13,523 bases of DNA from an uncultured Faecalibacterium sp. (GCA_902463905.1 CABQHF010000034.1:1-13523); one strand, 5' to 3'; shown: positions 5,947 to 13,084, counted from the stretch's first letter. A program made the numbers and translations. The notes: generated by a model from the letters alone, not told the origin.

Positions 5947-7437
5947 TTGGACAAACAGGAACAACAGGGCATCTGCCGCGAGATCGGCGCACGCACCGGC
6001 GGAGATATCTACATTGGGGTGGTCGGCCCGGTGCGCAGCGGTAAATCCACCTTTATCAAACGGTTCATGGAGCAGCTGGTGCTGCCCGCCATGGGCACCG
6101 ATGCCGCCCGTCTGCGGGCGCGGGATGAGCTGCCGCAGTCGGCGGCGGGGCGCACCATCATGACCACGGAGCCGAAGTTCATCCCGGAAACGGCGGTGCC
6201 GCTGCAGCTGGAGGGCGGCGGTGCCTGCCGGGTGCGGCTCATCGACTGCGTGGGCTATATGGTGGAAGGGGCCATGGGCCACGAGGAGAACGCAAAGCCC
6301 CGCATGGTCAAAAGCCCGTGGTTCGAGGAGGAGGTGCCCTTCGACCTTGCCGCCGAGACCGGCACCCGCAAGGTGATCCGGGAGCACTCCACCATCGGCA
6401 TCGTCATCACCACCGACGGCACCGTCAGCGATATCCCCCGCGAGGGTTACGCAAAAACCGAAAAACGGGTTATCGAAGAGTTGGATGCGCTGGGCAAGCC
6501 CTATGTCATCCTGCTCAACAGCACCCACCCGGAGGCGACAGAGACAAAACAGCTGGCCGAGGGCATGGCGCGGGACTACCACCATGCCGTGCTGCCGGTG
6601 AGCTGCGTGGATCTGGACGCCGCCGCGCTGGGGGATATCCTGCGGCAGGTGCTGTATGAATTCCCGGTGCGGGAACTGGATCTTGTGCTGCCCCGGTGGG
6701 TCAACCGGCTGGAGACCGGCCACTGGCTGCAGGCGCAGGTGTACGGGGCCGCCATGCAGCTGGCCGGAAAGATCGCCCGCATGAAGGATGTCCCTTCCGG
6801 TACGGATGCGCCCTTGCTGGACTGCGACGCCGTGCAGCGCTCTGCGGTGAGCGGCATGGATCTGGCAGAGGGCAGTGTGCGGGTGGTTGCGGAGCTGAAG
6901 CCGGAGATCTTCTATCAGGTGCTCAGTGAGCAGACCGGGCTGGAGATCGGCGATGAGGCAGGCCTGATGCCCTGTATTCTGGAGCTGGCCCACGCCAAGC
7001 GGGAGTACGAGAAGGTACGCAGTGCGCTGGAACAGGTGGAGGCCACCGGCTACGGTATCGTGATGCCCTCCATCGGGGAGCTGCAGCTGGAGCAGCCGGA
7101 AATCGTGCAGCAGGGCGGGCGCTATGGCGTCCGGCTGGAAGCCTGTGCGCCCTCCATCCACATGATGAAGGCCACCATCCACACCGAGATCAGCCCCATC
7201 GTGGGCACCGAAAAGCAGAGCGAAGATCTGGTGCGCAGCCTGTTGGCGGATTTTGAGGATGACCCGGTCAGGCTGTGGCAGTCCAACATCTTTGGCAAGA
7301 GCCTGCATGAACTGGTGAACGACGGGCTGCAGAACAAGCTGCTGCACATCCCGCAGGAGGCCCGCACTCAGCTGCAGGGCACGCTGGAACGGGTCATCAA
7401 CGAGGGCTGCACCGGGCTTATCTGCATCCTGATTTAA
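5947..7437 (+). CDS. spoIVA: Stage IV sporulation protein A, spore coat morphogenetic ATPase
   Basis: SpoIVA polymerises, driven by ATP hydrolysis, into the basement layer of the spore coat on the forespore surface in the mother cell. The 496-residue product compares with 492 in Bacillus subtilis. The N-terminal TRAFAC-type nucleotide-binding domain has Walker A GPVRSGKS (27-34), the conserved DELPQSAAG and TTEPKF stretch (60-78) and Walker B LIDCVGY with Asp100. EHSTIGIVITTDGT and the C-terminal region (SIHMMK, GTEKQSEDLVR, EDDPVRLWQSNIFGKS, ending EGCTGLICILI) are family hallmarks. The TTG at 5947 is chosen because AAGGGGAG (5932-5939) lies 7 nt upstream and the product then aligns with the family start; the in-frame ATG at 5842 lies upstream of the predicted SigmaE -35 box and would add 35 residues unlike SpoIVA. 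Gene and terminator form a single unit. All key residues look intact, so it should be functional. Confidence 0.97.
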   Translation: MDKQEQQGICREIGARTGGDIYIGVVGPVRSGKSTFIKRFMEQLVLPAMGTDAARLRARDELPQSAAGRTIMTTEPKFIPETAVPLQLEGGGACRVRLIDCVGYMVEGAMGHEENAKPRMVKSPWFEEEVPFDLAAETGTRKVIREHSTIGIVITTDGTVSDIPREGYAKTEKRVIEELDALGKPYVILLNSTHPEATETKQLAEGMARDYHHAVLPVSCVDLDAAALGDILRQVLYEFPVRELDLVLPRWVNRLETGHWLQAQVYGAAMQLAGKIARMKDVPSGTDAPLLDCDAVQRSAVSGMDLAEGSVRVVAELKPEIFYQVLSEQTGLEIGDEAGLMPCILELAHAKREYEKVRSALEQVEATGYGIVMPSIGELQLEQPEIVQQGGRYGVRLEACAPSIHMMKATIHTEISPIVGTEKQSEDLVRSLLADFEDDPVRLWQSNIFGKSLHELVNDGLQNKLLHIPQEARTQLQGTLERVINEGCTGLICILI

Positions 7438-7455
7438 ACGTTTCGGAACATTTTG

Positions 7456-7482
7456 AGCTCTCCCGGAAGGGAGGGCTTTTTT
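7456..7482 (+). terminator. Rho-independent terminator of spoIVA
   Basis: A 9-bp stem (7456-7464 with 7469-7477, one G-T pair, GGAA loop) runs into six T residues (7477-7482), 18 bp after the spoIVA stop codon. Confidence 0.9.
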
Positions 7483-7512
7483 CATGGGGGATAAAACTTT
7501 GCCGTATACCAA

Positions 7513-7564
7513 AACAGCTCCCCCTTTCGGGGGAGCTGTTGAGCTTTTGCGAGACTGAGAGGGG
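7513..7564 (-). repeat. Palindromic intergenic element (copy B), likely terminator of the DUF4364 gene
   Basis: A perfect 12-bp hairpin (7513-7524 with 7529-7540) is followed by GAGCTTTTGCGAGACTGAGAGGGG up to the DUF4364 stop codon. On the minus strand the loop is GAAA and the stem runs into TTTTGG, so it can end minus-strand transcripts. The core stem (CAGCTCCCCC) and the CTGAGAGGG tail resemble copy A at 5743-5827, which suggests a repeat that has been taken up as a terminator between convergent genes. Confidence 0.7.
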
Positions 7565-8116
7565 CTATTTTTCGTCTTCGGTCAGTTTGTTGACCAGAAG
7601 CTGGTAGATCTCGTTGCCTTTCAGGATGAACTGCTTTTTCACCAGTTCCGCCGTCAGCCGATCCGGGGTGCCCAGATCCAGGCAAAACAGCGCCTCGTCC
7701 AGCCCCTTCACGGTGCAGCGCACACAGCAGTGGCCGTCCGGCTTTTCGGTGATGTCGGCGCTGTATTTGGCTTCCTTGCGTGCCCAGGTCTGGCAGCGCA
7801 GCACGGCGGCCACCGCACGCTCCCGCACGCTGCGGGGCAGGTCATAGGCCAGCTCCTGAGCCACCTTGCGGCCTTTTTCGGTGATGGTGTACTCATTGTT
7901 CTGCACGGTCACCAGCTGCTGCCGCGTGATGTCGTCCAGGCAGGAACCGATCTCAAAATAGTTGACCAGTGCCTCTTCCATCAGGGCGTTCTCGATCTCC
8001 TGCCGGGCAATGGGCCCGGCATTTTTTACCAGATAACACAGCAGCAGCCGAATCTCGGTGCTGCTGGTCAGTCCACCGGGGCGTACACCGGCGGTAAAAG
8101 CGTCATTGGCGGGCAT
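7565..8116 (-). CDS. DUF4364 winged-helix protein, putative transcriptional regulator
   Basis: A 183-residue protein of the DUF4364 family, common in Clostridia and of unknown function. The first 90 residues look like a winged helix: SSTEIRLLLCYLVKNAG, the helix pair ARQEIENALMEEALVNYFEIGSCLDDITRQ, and a wing QNNEYTITEKGRKVA. The rest (about 95-175) is a small mixed alpha/beta domain with several cysteines (Cys106, and CCVRC near 130). No membrane segment or signal peptide. The ATG at 8116 is in frame; the two nearby upstream ATG codons (8123, 8127) are not. An AAAGGGGAT sequence precedes it at about 10 nt. It follows the S1-domain gene by 66 bp on the same strand but has its own promoter. 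DNA binding is inferred from fold only; the target is unknown. Confidence 0.85.
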   Translation of the reverse strand: MPANDAFTAGVRPGGLTSSTEIRLLLCYLVKNAGPIARQEIENALMEEALVNYFEIGSCLDDITRQQLVTVQNNEYTITEKGRKVAQELAYDLPRSVRERAVAAVLRCQTWARKEAKYSADITEKPDGHCCVRCTVKGLDEALFCLDLGTPDRLTAELVKKQFILKGNEIYQLLVNKLTEDEK

Positions 8117-8169
8117 CGTTCATCCATCCCCTTTGCATTTTCACGTTCTCAAATAACAGGTTCCCTTAT

Positions 8170-8198
8170 AGTATAAAGGGTTTTACACCGGATTGCAA
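8170..8198 (-). promoter_or_regulatory. Promoter of the DUF4364 gene
   Basis: On the minus strand TTGCAA (8198-8193) and TATACT (8175-8170) are 17 bp apart. The -35 box lies inside the last codons of the upstream S1-domain gene. The -10 box sits in a near-palindrome (CCCTTATAGTATAAAGGG, 8163-8180). Confidence 0.7.
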
Positions 8199-9118
8199 GC
8201 CGCTGCGGCAAAATCCGTCTCAATGCGCTTGCTGCTGCCCGGTGTGGAGTAGACCCACTGGTCCAGATGCCCCTCCGTGATGAAATACCGCAGCTCGAAC
8301 CGGTGGCGCTGGTTCAGGCTGCGGTTCACGATCACCAGCTTGATCTTCATCTTCTCCGGCAGGATGTTCTTGATGTAGACGCTCACGGCCTGGCCGGGCA
8401 CAAGGTCGGCGCAGCTTTCGGCGAGGCCGGCAAGGTTGGGCGCGATCTCGATGAAGGTGCCGTATTCCTCCACGCTGCGCACGATGCCCACCACCGTTTC
8501 GCCCACCGAAAAATGGGCGGCGTTTTCGGCCCAGGTGCCCAGCAGCTCCCGGATGGTAAGCACGAAGCGGCCCTGCACGTCCCGATTTTTGACCGCACAC
8601 AGGATCTGCTGCCCCACGCTCACCCGGTCGGCCGGGGAGGAGATGCGGCTCACCGACATACAGTCGATGGGCAGCAGGGCACTGATGCCGCACCCCACGT
8701 CGCAGAACGCGCCGAAGGGCTCGATGTGGGTCACGGTGCAGGGCAGGATATCGCCGGGAGAAAGGGTATCGAGATAATCGGCCTTGCACATCCGCTGCGC
8801 CTCCGCGCGGGAGAGCCGGTAAAAGGCCTGTCCGTTCTCGTCGGTGTCCAGAGCCTGCACCACAAAGCAGGTGGGGCGGCCCACCCGCGTCAGCACGGCA
8901 ATGTCCCGAACGGTGCCGTTTTCGGCCCCATCGGCACACTGGGCAAAGGGCATCACGGCCCGGACGCCGCCCAGATCGAACCGCAACTGCCGCTGGGTGT
9001 CAAAGGCCAGGGCGGTGGCCTGCAGGATCTCGTGGCTGGCCATGGCAGCCCGCAGTTCTGCAGGCGACAGGCGGGCGGCGGAACGGTAATTGCCTTCGGT
9101 ACGGTATGCTTGCATCAT
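8183..9118 (-). CDS. S1-domain RNA-binding protein
   Basis: A 311-residue protein with two clear S1 (OB-fold) RNA-binding domains and a probable degenerate third. The first clear domain is about 121-190 (GDILPCTVTHIEPFGAFCDV, then LPIDCMSVSRISSP and VGQQILCAVKNRD); the second is about 205-265 (GETVVGIVRSVEEYGTFIEI, then GLAESC and VPGQAVSVYIKNI). Residues 30-105 resemble a diverged S1-like N-domain and 268-311 form a polar tail. It is half the length of E. coli ribosomal protein S1 and lacks its repeated array, so it is not a standard rpsA, though automated annotation may call it that. The ATG at 9118 has AGAGGA 8 nt upstream; Met2 gives no better spacing. A role in translation or mRNA binding is inferred from the domains; the exact function is unknown. 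Confidence 0.85.
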   Translation of the reverse strand: MMQAYRTEGNYRSAARLSPAELRAAMASHEILQATALAFDTQRQLRFDLGGVRAVMPFAQCADGAENGTVRDIAVLTRVGRPTCFVVQALDTDENGQAFYRLSRAEAQRMCKADYLDTLSPGDILPCTVTHIEPFGAFCDVGCGISALLPIDCMSVSRISSPADRVSVGQQILCAVKNRDVQGRFVLTIRELLGTWAENAAHFSVGETVVGIVRSVEEYGTFIEIAPNLAGLAESCADLVPGQAVSVYIKNILPEKMKIKLVIVNRSLNQRHRFELRYFITEGHLDQWVYSTPGSSKRIETDFAAAACNPV

Positions 9119-9214
9119 CTTTCATTCCTCTTTCTCTGTTGATTTTTGGGTTCTGTGCTGCGCGGGGCAAAGCACGCTCCCAATCCAACGATATGCGCCC
9201 GGCCCGGCAGATAT

Positions 9215-9243
9215 TTGCATTTTGCAGGCGTTTGCATTATACT
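9215..9243 (+). promoter_or_regulatory. Promoter of the DUF951-prfA unit
   Basis: TTGCAT (9215-9220) and TATACT (9238-9243) are 17 bp apart, giving a leader of about 85 nt before DUF951. Three TTTGCA repeats (9214, 9221 and 9231) lie across the -35 box and spacer. Confidence 0.7.
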
Positions 9244-9264
9244 ATATCTGTATGTGCGGAAAAG
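9236..9264 (-). promoter_or_regulatory. Possible divergent promoter of the S1-domain gene
   Basis: A perfect TATAAT on the minus strand (9241-9236) overlaps the plus-strand -10 box by four bases. The matching -35 region (CTTTTC, 9264-9259, 17 bp away) is poor, so the assignment rests mainly on the -10 box and on the absence of a better candidate before the ATG at 9118. Confidence 0.35.
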
Positions 9265-9334
9265 CCCCGTGGAACGGGTGCCGCACACTTGCAGCCGGCT
9301 TTTTCAGGGCCGACAGAAGGGAGCGACCAACGCT

Positions 9335-9529
9335 ATGGATATCGCTGTGGGAGATACCATTCTCACCCGCAAGAAGCACCCCTGCGGGGCTTCCAGCTTT
9401 GAAGTGCTGCGTGTCGGGATGGATTTCAAGATCCGCTGCACGGGCTGCGGGCGTGAAGTGATGCTGCCGCGTGCAAAAATCGAAAAGAACATCAAAAAGG
9501 TGGTCAAACCTGCACAGCAGGCACAATGA
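9335..9529 (+). CDS. DUF951 small protein (YyzM-like)
   Basis: A 64-residue basic protein of the DUF951 family, found widely in Firmicutes and of unknown function. It begins MDIAVGDTILTRKKHPCG and contains His15, Cys17 and a CTGC pair (Cys35, Cys38), which could bind a metal ion such as zinc. The segment RVGMDFKIRCTGCGREVMLPR is the family core. AAGGGAG lies 11 nt before the ATG at 9335. It stops 55 bp before prfA and shares its promoter, so the two are probably co-transcribed. The small OB/SH3-like beta character suggests nucleic acid or ribosome contact, but that is inference. Confidence 0.88.
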   Translation: MDIAVGDTILTRKKHPCGASSFEVLRVGMDFKIRCTGCGREVMLPRAKIEKNIKKVVKPAQQAQ

Positions 9530-9584
9530 CTGCCCCTTGTACCTATCACCCATCTGAGTTTTTTTGTAAGGAGAACTGTCTGTT

Positions 9585-10667
9585 ATGTCTGATCTGGCTT
9601 CCCAAATGGATGCTGTGTGCCACCGGTTTGAGGAACTTTCCGTCCGCCTGAACCAGCCGGACGCCGCTGCCGATCCGGTGCTGTTCCGCAAACTGATGCG
9701 GGACTACCACGAGACGCAGCCGGTGGTGCAGGCCTACCGGGACTGGCAGACCGCGCAGGATCACCTGGCCCAGGCCAGAGCCCTGCTGGAAGAACCCATC
9801 TCCGATGCGGACTTCAAGCAGATGATACAGCAGGAAATCAGCGAAAAAAGTCAGGATGTGGCAAAGCTGGAAAATAATCTCAAAATCTTGCTGCTGCCCA
9901 AGGATCCCAAAGATGAAAAGAACGTCATCATGGAGATCCGGGGCGGGGCAGGGGGAGAGGAAGCCGCCCTGTTTGCCCACAGCCTGCTGCGCATGTACAC
10001 CATGTATGTGCAGAGCCGTGGGTGGACGCTGGAACTGCTCAGCCTGAACGAAACCGAGCTTGGCGGCGTGAAGGAAGCCATCCTCTCGGTGGAAGGAGCC
10101 GGAGCCTATAACCGCCTCAAGTACGAGAGCGGCGTGCACAGGGTGCAGCGTGTGCCCGAAACGGAGACCCAGGGCCGCATCCACACCTCTACTGCCACGG
10201 TGGCCGTGATGCCTCAGGCAAAGGAAGTGGACTTTGCACTGGACATGAAGGATCTGCGCATCGACACCTTCCGTTCCTCCGGTGCGGGCGGCCAGCACAT
10301 CAACAAGACGTCCAGCGCCATCCGGGTGACGCACATCCCCACCGGCATGGTGGTGGAGTGCCAGAACGAGCGCAGCCAGTTCCAGAACAAGGACAAGGCA
10401 CTGGAGATCCTGCGCAGCCGTCTGCTGGCCCAAAAGCAGAAGGAACAGCAGGACGCCATCAACTCCGAGCGGCAGGGTCAGGTAGGTACCGGCGACCGCA
10501 GTGAGAAGATCCGCACCTATAATTTCCCCCAGGACCGCTGCACCGACCACCGCATCGGCCTGACCGTGCACAACCTTGCAAAGATCATGGACGGCAACCT
10601 GGATGAGGTCATCGACGCCCTTGCCACCCGGGAGCAGACCGAAAAACTGCAAAAACTCAATCTTTAA
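9585..10667 (+). CDS. prfA: Peptide chain release factor 1
   Basis: RF1 ends translation at UAA and UAG codons by entering the ribosomal A site and triggering peptidyl-tRNA hydrolysis. The 360-residue length matches the family. The stop-codon reading tripeptide is P191-E192-T193 (RVPETETQGRIHTS), the form also found in Bacillus, and the catalytic GGQ is 235-237 in RSSGAGGQHINKT. The N-terminal coiled-coil domain runs to about 100. AAGGAG (9568-9573) lies 11 nt before the ATG. The glutamine of GGQ is normally methylated by PrmC, whose gene often follows prfA in Firmicutes; here the next gene is tsaC instead. No terminator separates prfA from tsaC. Confidence 0.98.
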   Translation: MSDLASQMDAVCHRFEELSVRLNQPDAAADPVLFRKLMRDYHETQPVVQAYRDWQTAQDHLAQARALLEEPISDADFKQMIQQEISEKSQDVAKLENNLKILLLPKDPKDEKNVIMEIRGGAGGEEAALFAHSLLRMYTMYVQSRGWTLELLSLNETELGGVKEAILSVEGAGAYNRLKYESGVHRVQRVPETETQGRIHTSTATVAVMPQAKEVDFALDMKDLRIDTFRSSGAGGQHINKTSSAIRVTHIPTGMVVECQNERSQFQNKDKALEILRSRLLAQKQKEQQDAINSERQGQVGTGDRSEKIRTYNFPQDRCTDHRIGLTVHNLAKIMDGNLDEVIDALATREQTEKLQKLNL

Positions 10668-10684
10668 AAATGGACGTGTCTGCG

Positions 10685-10712
10685 ATGCAAACATCTGAAA
10701 AGCAACTATACT
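10685..10712 (+). promoter_or_regulatory. Possible promoter of the tsaC-coaE-transglycosylase group
   Basis: ATGCAA (10685-10690) and TATACT (10707-10712) are 16 bp apart, close to the TTGCAA/T - TATACT form used elsewhere in the window. It would start transcription only about 10-20 nt before the first ATG. Confidence 0.5.
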
Positions 10713-10730
10713 TTACACATAGAAAGAACG

Positions 10731-11768
10731 ATGAATTGTATGAAACTAAAAACTGAAGTTCTGCCTGCCAGCCAGACGGAAAGCATTGAAAAGGCCGCTG
10801 CCCTGCTGCGCAGCGGGGAGCTGGTGGCCCTGCCCACCGAGACGGTCTATGGCATTGCGGCCGACGCCCGCAACGGCGAAGCCGTGAAGAAGATCTTTGT
10901 GGCCAAGGGCCGCCCCCAGGACAATCCCCTGATCGTCCATGTCACCGGCCCGGAGATGCTGCCGGGTCTGGTCAGCGAGGTACCGGAGCGTGCCCAGCTG
11001 CTGATGGCGGCCTTCTGCCCCGGCCCCCTCACCATCATCATGCCCCGTGGCCCGGAGGTGGCAGCCGAGTGCTGCGCCGGTCTGGACACGGTGGGCATCC
11101 GCATGCCCAGCCACCCGGTGGCCCGCGCGGTCATCGAGAAGAGCGGCTGCGCCTTTGCAGCCCCCAGCGCCAACCTCTCCGGCAAACCCAGCCCCACCAA
11201 TGCACAGGACGTCTTTACCGATATGGACGGCCGCCTGCCCCTCATCCTGGATGGCGGCGAGTGTGACGTGGGCGTGGAAAGCACGGTGGTGTCGGTGGTG
11301 GGCGACAAGCCCACCCTGTTCCGCCCCGGCCACATCACGCTGGAGGATCTGGAGCGTGCCCTCGGCGAAGAGGTAGAAGTGTCCAAAGCCATTCTGGAAA
11401 AGCTGCCGGAAGGCGCTGTGGTGCGCAGCCCCGGCATGAAGTACAAGCACTATGCCCCGAAAGCAGACGTAACCCTGCTCAATGGCACCTTTGAACAGTT
11501 CAAGGCCTATGTGGACGCCCACATGGACCAGAACCCCAGCTGCCTGTGCTTCACCGGCGAAGCTGAAAAGCTGGGCGTGCCCTGTGTGGAGTATGGCCGC
11601 GAGGGCGACGGTGCCGACCAGGCAAAGCACATCTTCCGCTCACTGCGGGCACTGGATGAGCAAGGCGACGGCATCGTTTATGCACGCTGCCCCCAGAAGG
11701 ACGGCCTGTCCATGGCGGTGTACAACCGCCTGATCCGCGCGGCGGCCTTCCGGGTGATCGACCTATGA
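10731..11768 (+). CDS. tsaC: L-threonylcarbamoyladenylate synthase, Sua5 long form (YwlC-like)
   Basis: Makes threonylcarbamoyl-AMP from threonine, bicarbonate and ATP, the first step of t6A modification at position 37 of ANN-decoding tRNAs; TsaB, TsaD and TsaE finish the reaction elsewhere. The 345-residue length matches the two-domain Sua5 type (B. subtilis YwlC about 346). The YrdC domain covers about 16-205 with LPTETVYGI (34-42), the KGRP motif (59-62) and APSANLSGKPSPT (144-156). The linker RSPGMKYKHYAP (232-243) and the C-terminal Sua5 domain (to 345, ending YNRLIRAAAF) follow. Two in-frame starts are possible, ATG at 10731 and at 10740; neither has a clear Shine-Dalgarno sequence and the first is given. 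Its stop overlaps the coaE start (ATGA), so translation is likely coupled. Confidence 0.95.
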   Translation: MNCMKLKTEVLPASQTESIEKAAALLRSGELVALPTETVYGIAADARNGEAVKKIFVAKGRPQDNPLIVHVTGPEMLPGLVSEVPERAQLLMAAFCPGPLTIIMPRGPEVAAECCAGLDTVGIRMPSHPVARAVIEKSGCAFAAPSANLSGKPSPTNAQDVFTDMDGRLPLILDGGECDVGVESTVVSVVGDKPTLFRPGHITLEDLERALGEEVEVSKAILEKLPEGAVVRSPGMKYKHYAPKADVTLLNGTFEQFKAYVDAHMDQNPSCLCFTGEAEKLGVPCVEYGREGDGADQAKHIFRSLRALDEQGDGIVYARCPQKDGLSMAVYNRLIRAAAFRVIDL

Positions 11769-12382
11769 TCACGCTGGGCATCACCGGCCGCAGCGGCTGC
11801 GGCAAGTCCACGGTCACGGCAGTGTTTGCGGGCCACGGCGTGCCGCTGGCCGATGCTGACCAGATCAGCCGCGAGATCCTGCTGCCCGGCTCGCCGCTGC
11901 TGCCTGCGCTGGCAGAGCGGTTCGGGGCGGATATCCTAAAAGCAGATGGCACACTGGATCGCCGCCTGCTGGCGGACCGTGCCTTTGCTACGTCAGGGGG
12001 CAAGGCGGCGCTGGACGGCCTGACCCATCCGGAGATCGTGCGCCGCATCCGGGCGGCAAAGCAGGCGGCACAGGAGGCCGGGGCACCGCTCTTCGTGCTG
12101 GACGGTGCCGTCATTGTGGGCACGGCGGCACAGGAGGAGTGTGACCGGCTATGCGTGGTCACAGCACCCTTTGAAACCAGTGTGGCCCGCATCGTAGCAC
12201 GGGACGGCATCGCGCCTGAAATGGCCTGCCGCCGTCTCAACGCCCAGACGCCGGAAGCAGAGCTGACCGCACAGGCGGATTACGTTCTGCACAACGACGC
12301 AGACCTTGCCGCCCTGCAGGCTGCTGCAGAGCAGCTGTGCATCGCACTTCAGACAGAAGGAGGTGCGTCCCACCGGTTTTGA
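11765..12382 (+). CDS. coaE: Dephospho-CoA kinase
   Basis: Catalyses the last step of coenzyme A synthesis, phosphorylating the 3'-hydroxyl of dephospho-CoA with ATP in the cytoplasm. The 205-residue product is of usual length. It has a P-loop GRSGCGKST (8-16), the conserved ADADQISREIL, the TSVARIVARDG lid-type segment, RLNAQ, and ADYVLHND near the C-terminus (equivalent to the family ADYVI-N). The ATG overlaps the tsaC stop by four bases. The region is Ala-rich, and its last 40 or so residues are less conserved. The AAGGAGG at 12357-12363, inside its end, serves the next gene. Confidence 0.95.
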   Translation: MITLGITGRSGCGKSTVTAVFAGHGVPLADADQISREILLPGSPLLPALAERFGADILKADGTLDRRLLADRAFATSGGKAALDGLTHPEIVRRIRAAKQAAQEAGAPLFVLDGAVIVGTAAQEECDRLCVVTAPFETSVARIVARDGIAPEMACRRLNAQTPEAELTAQADYVLHNDADLAALQAAAEQLCIALQTEGGASHRF

Positions 12383-13059
12383 ACGAACGATTTGAAAAAG
12401 ACTCCAACGGCATGCCGCAGTACGACCCGGCTGCCGCCCATGAACGCCGCATGGCCCGCGCAGCGGCCCGCCGTCGTGCGCAGCAGCGACGCTGCAAGCG
12501 TCGGCTGCGCCTGCTGATTTTGTGCCTGCTGGCGCTGGTACTGCTTGTGGCAGCCCCGCACCTGTGGCACCGGGCCGAACAGCTGCTGTACCCCCGCAAG
12601 TATGAACAGCTGGTGGACCAGTGGGCGCAGACTTACAACCTGGACCCGCTTCTGGTGGATGCCTTTATCCGTACCGAAAGCGGTTTTGACCCGGTGGCCA
12701 CTTCCAGTGTGGACGCCCGCGGCCTGATGCAGATGACCGAAGAGACCTTCCTCTGGCTGCGCAGCAAGATCGCGGCGGACGAGGATCTGGCTTTTGCAGA
12801 CCTGTACGACCCGGACACGAGCATCCGCTTCGGGTGCTACTACCTGCATCTGTGTCTGGAACGCTACAACGGTGATGTGGCCACCGCTGCAGCCGCCTAC
12901 CACAGCGGCTGGGGCACTGTGGACAATCTGCTGCGGATGGAAGAGCACTCGGCCGACGGCCAGACGCTGCAGGGCTTCCCCTACAGTCAGATGAACCACT
13001 ATGTAAACAAGATCACCTCCTGCTATGGTGCGTATCAGCGCATCTACGCGGGAAATTGA
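12379..13059 (+). CDS. Membrane-anchored lytic transglycosylase (SLT domain)
   Basis: A 226-residue peptidoglycan-cleaving enzyme of the soluble-lytic-transglycosylase fold, anchored by one N-terminal helix. A strongly basic cytoplasmic stretch (about 23-44, many Arg) precedes the membrane segment LRLLILCLLALVLLVAAP (43-60); the catalytic domain is outside. The catalytic acid is Glu100 in IRTESGFDPVATSSVDARGLMQM, and the second motif is YNGDVATAAAAYHSGWGTV, here with His-Ser where Asn-Ala-Gly is usual. The TTG at 12379 overlaps the coaE stop (TTGA), and AAGGAGG lies 15 nt upstream, which is long; an ATG at 12412 is the alternative start and would remove 11 residues. The close overlap with coaE suggests one mRNA. 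Confidence 0.9.
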   Translation: MNERFEKDSNGMPQYDPAAAHERRMARAAARRRAQQRRCKRRLRLLILCLLALVLLVAAPHLWHRAEQLLYPRKYEQLVDQWAQTYNLDPLLVDAFIRTESGFDPVATSSVDARGLMQMTEETFLWLRSKIAADEDLAFADLYDPDTSIRFGCYYLHLCLERYNGDVATAAAAYHSGWGTVDNLLRMEEHSADGQTLQGFPYSQMNHYVNKITSCYGAYQRIYAGN

Positions 13060-13084
13060 TAAAAAAGTAAGGAGAATGTCAACC

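Noticed and set aside
5878..7512. 544-residue minus-strand open frame opposite spoIVA
   Set aside because: Shadow frame over a clearly conserved gene; it also crosses the spoIVA terminator.
8163..8180. CCCTTATAGTATAAAGGG palindrome as terminator of the S1-domain gene
   Set aside because: Only five outer pairs are continuous and no T-run follows; it is better explained by the -10 region of the DUF4364 promoter.
12060..12140. Repeated GGCGGCACAGGAGG sequence within coaE
   Set aside because: Two short copies encode similar Ala-Gln-Glu stretches in an Ala-rich helix region; a coding coincidence rather than a DNA element.
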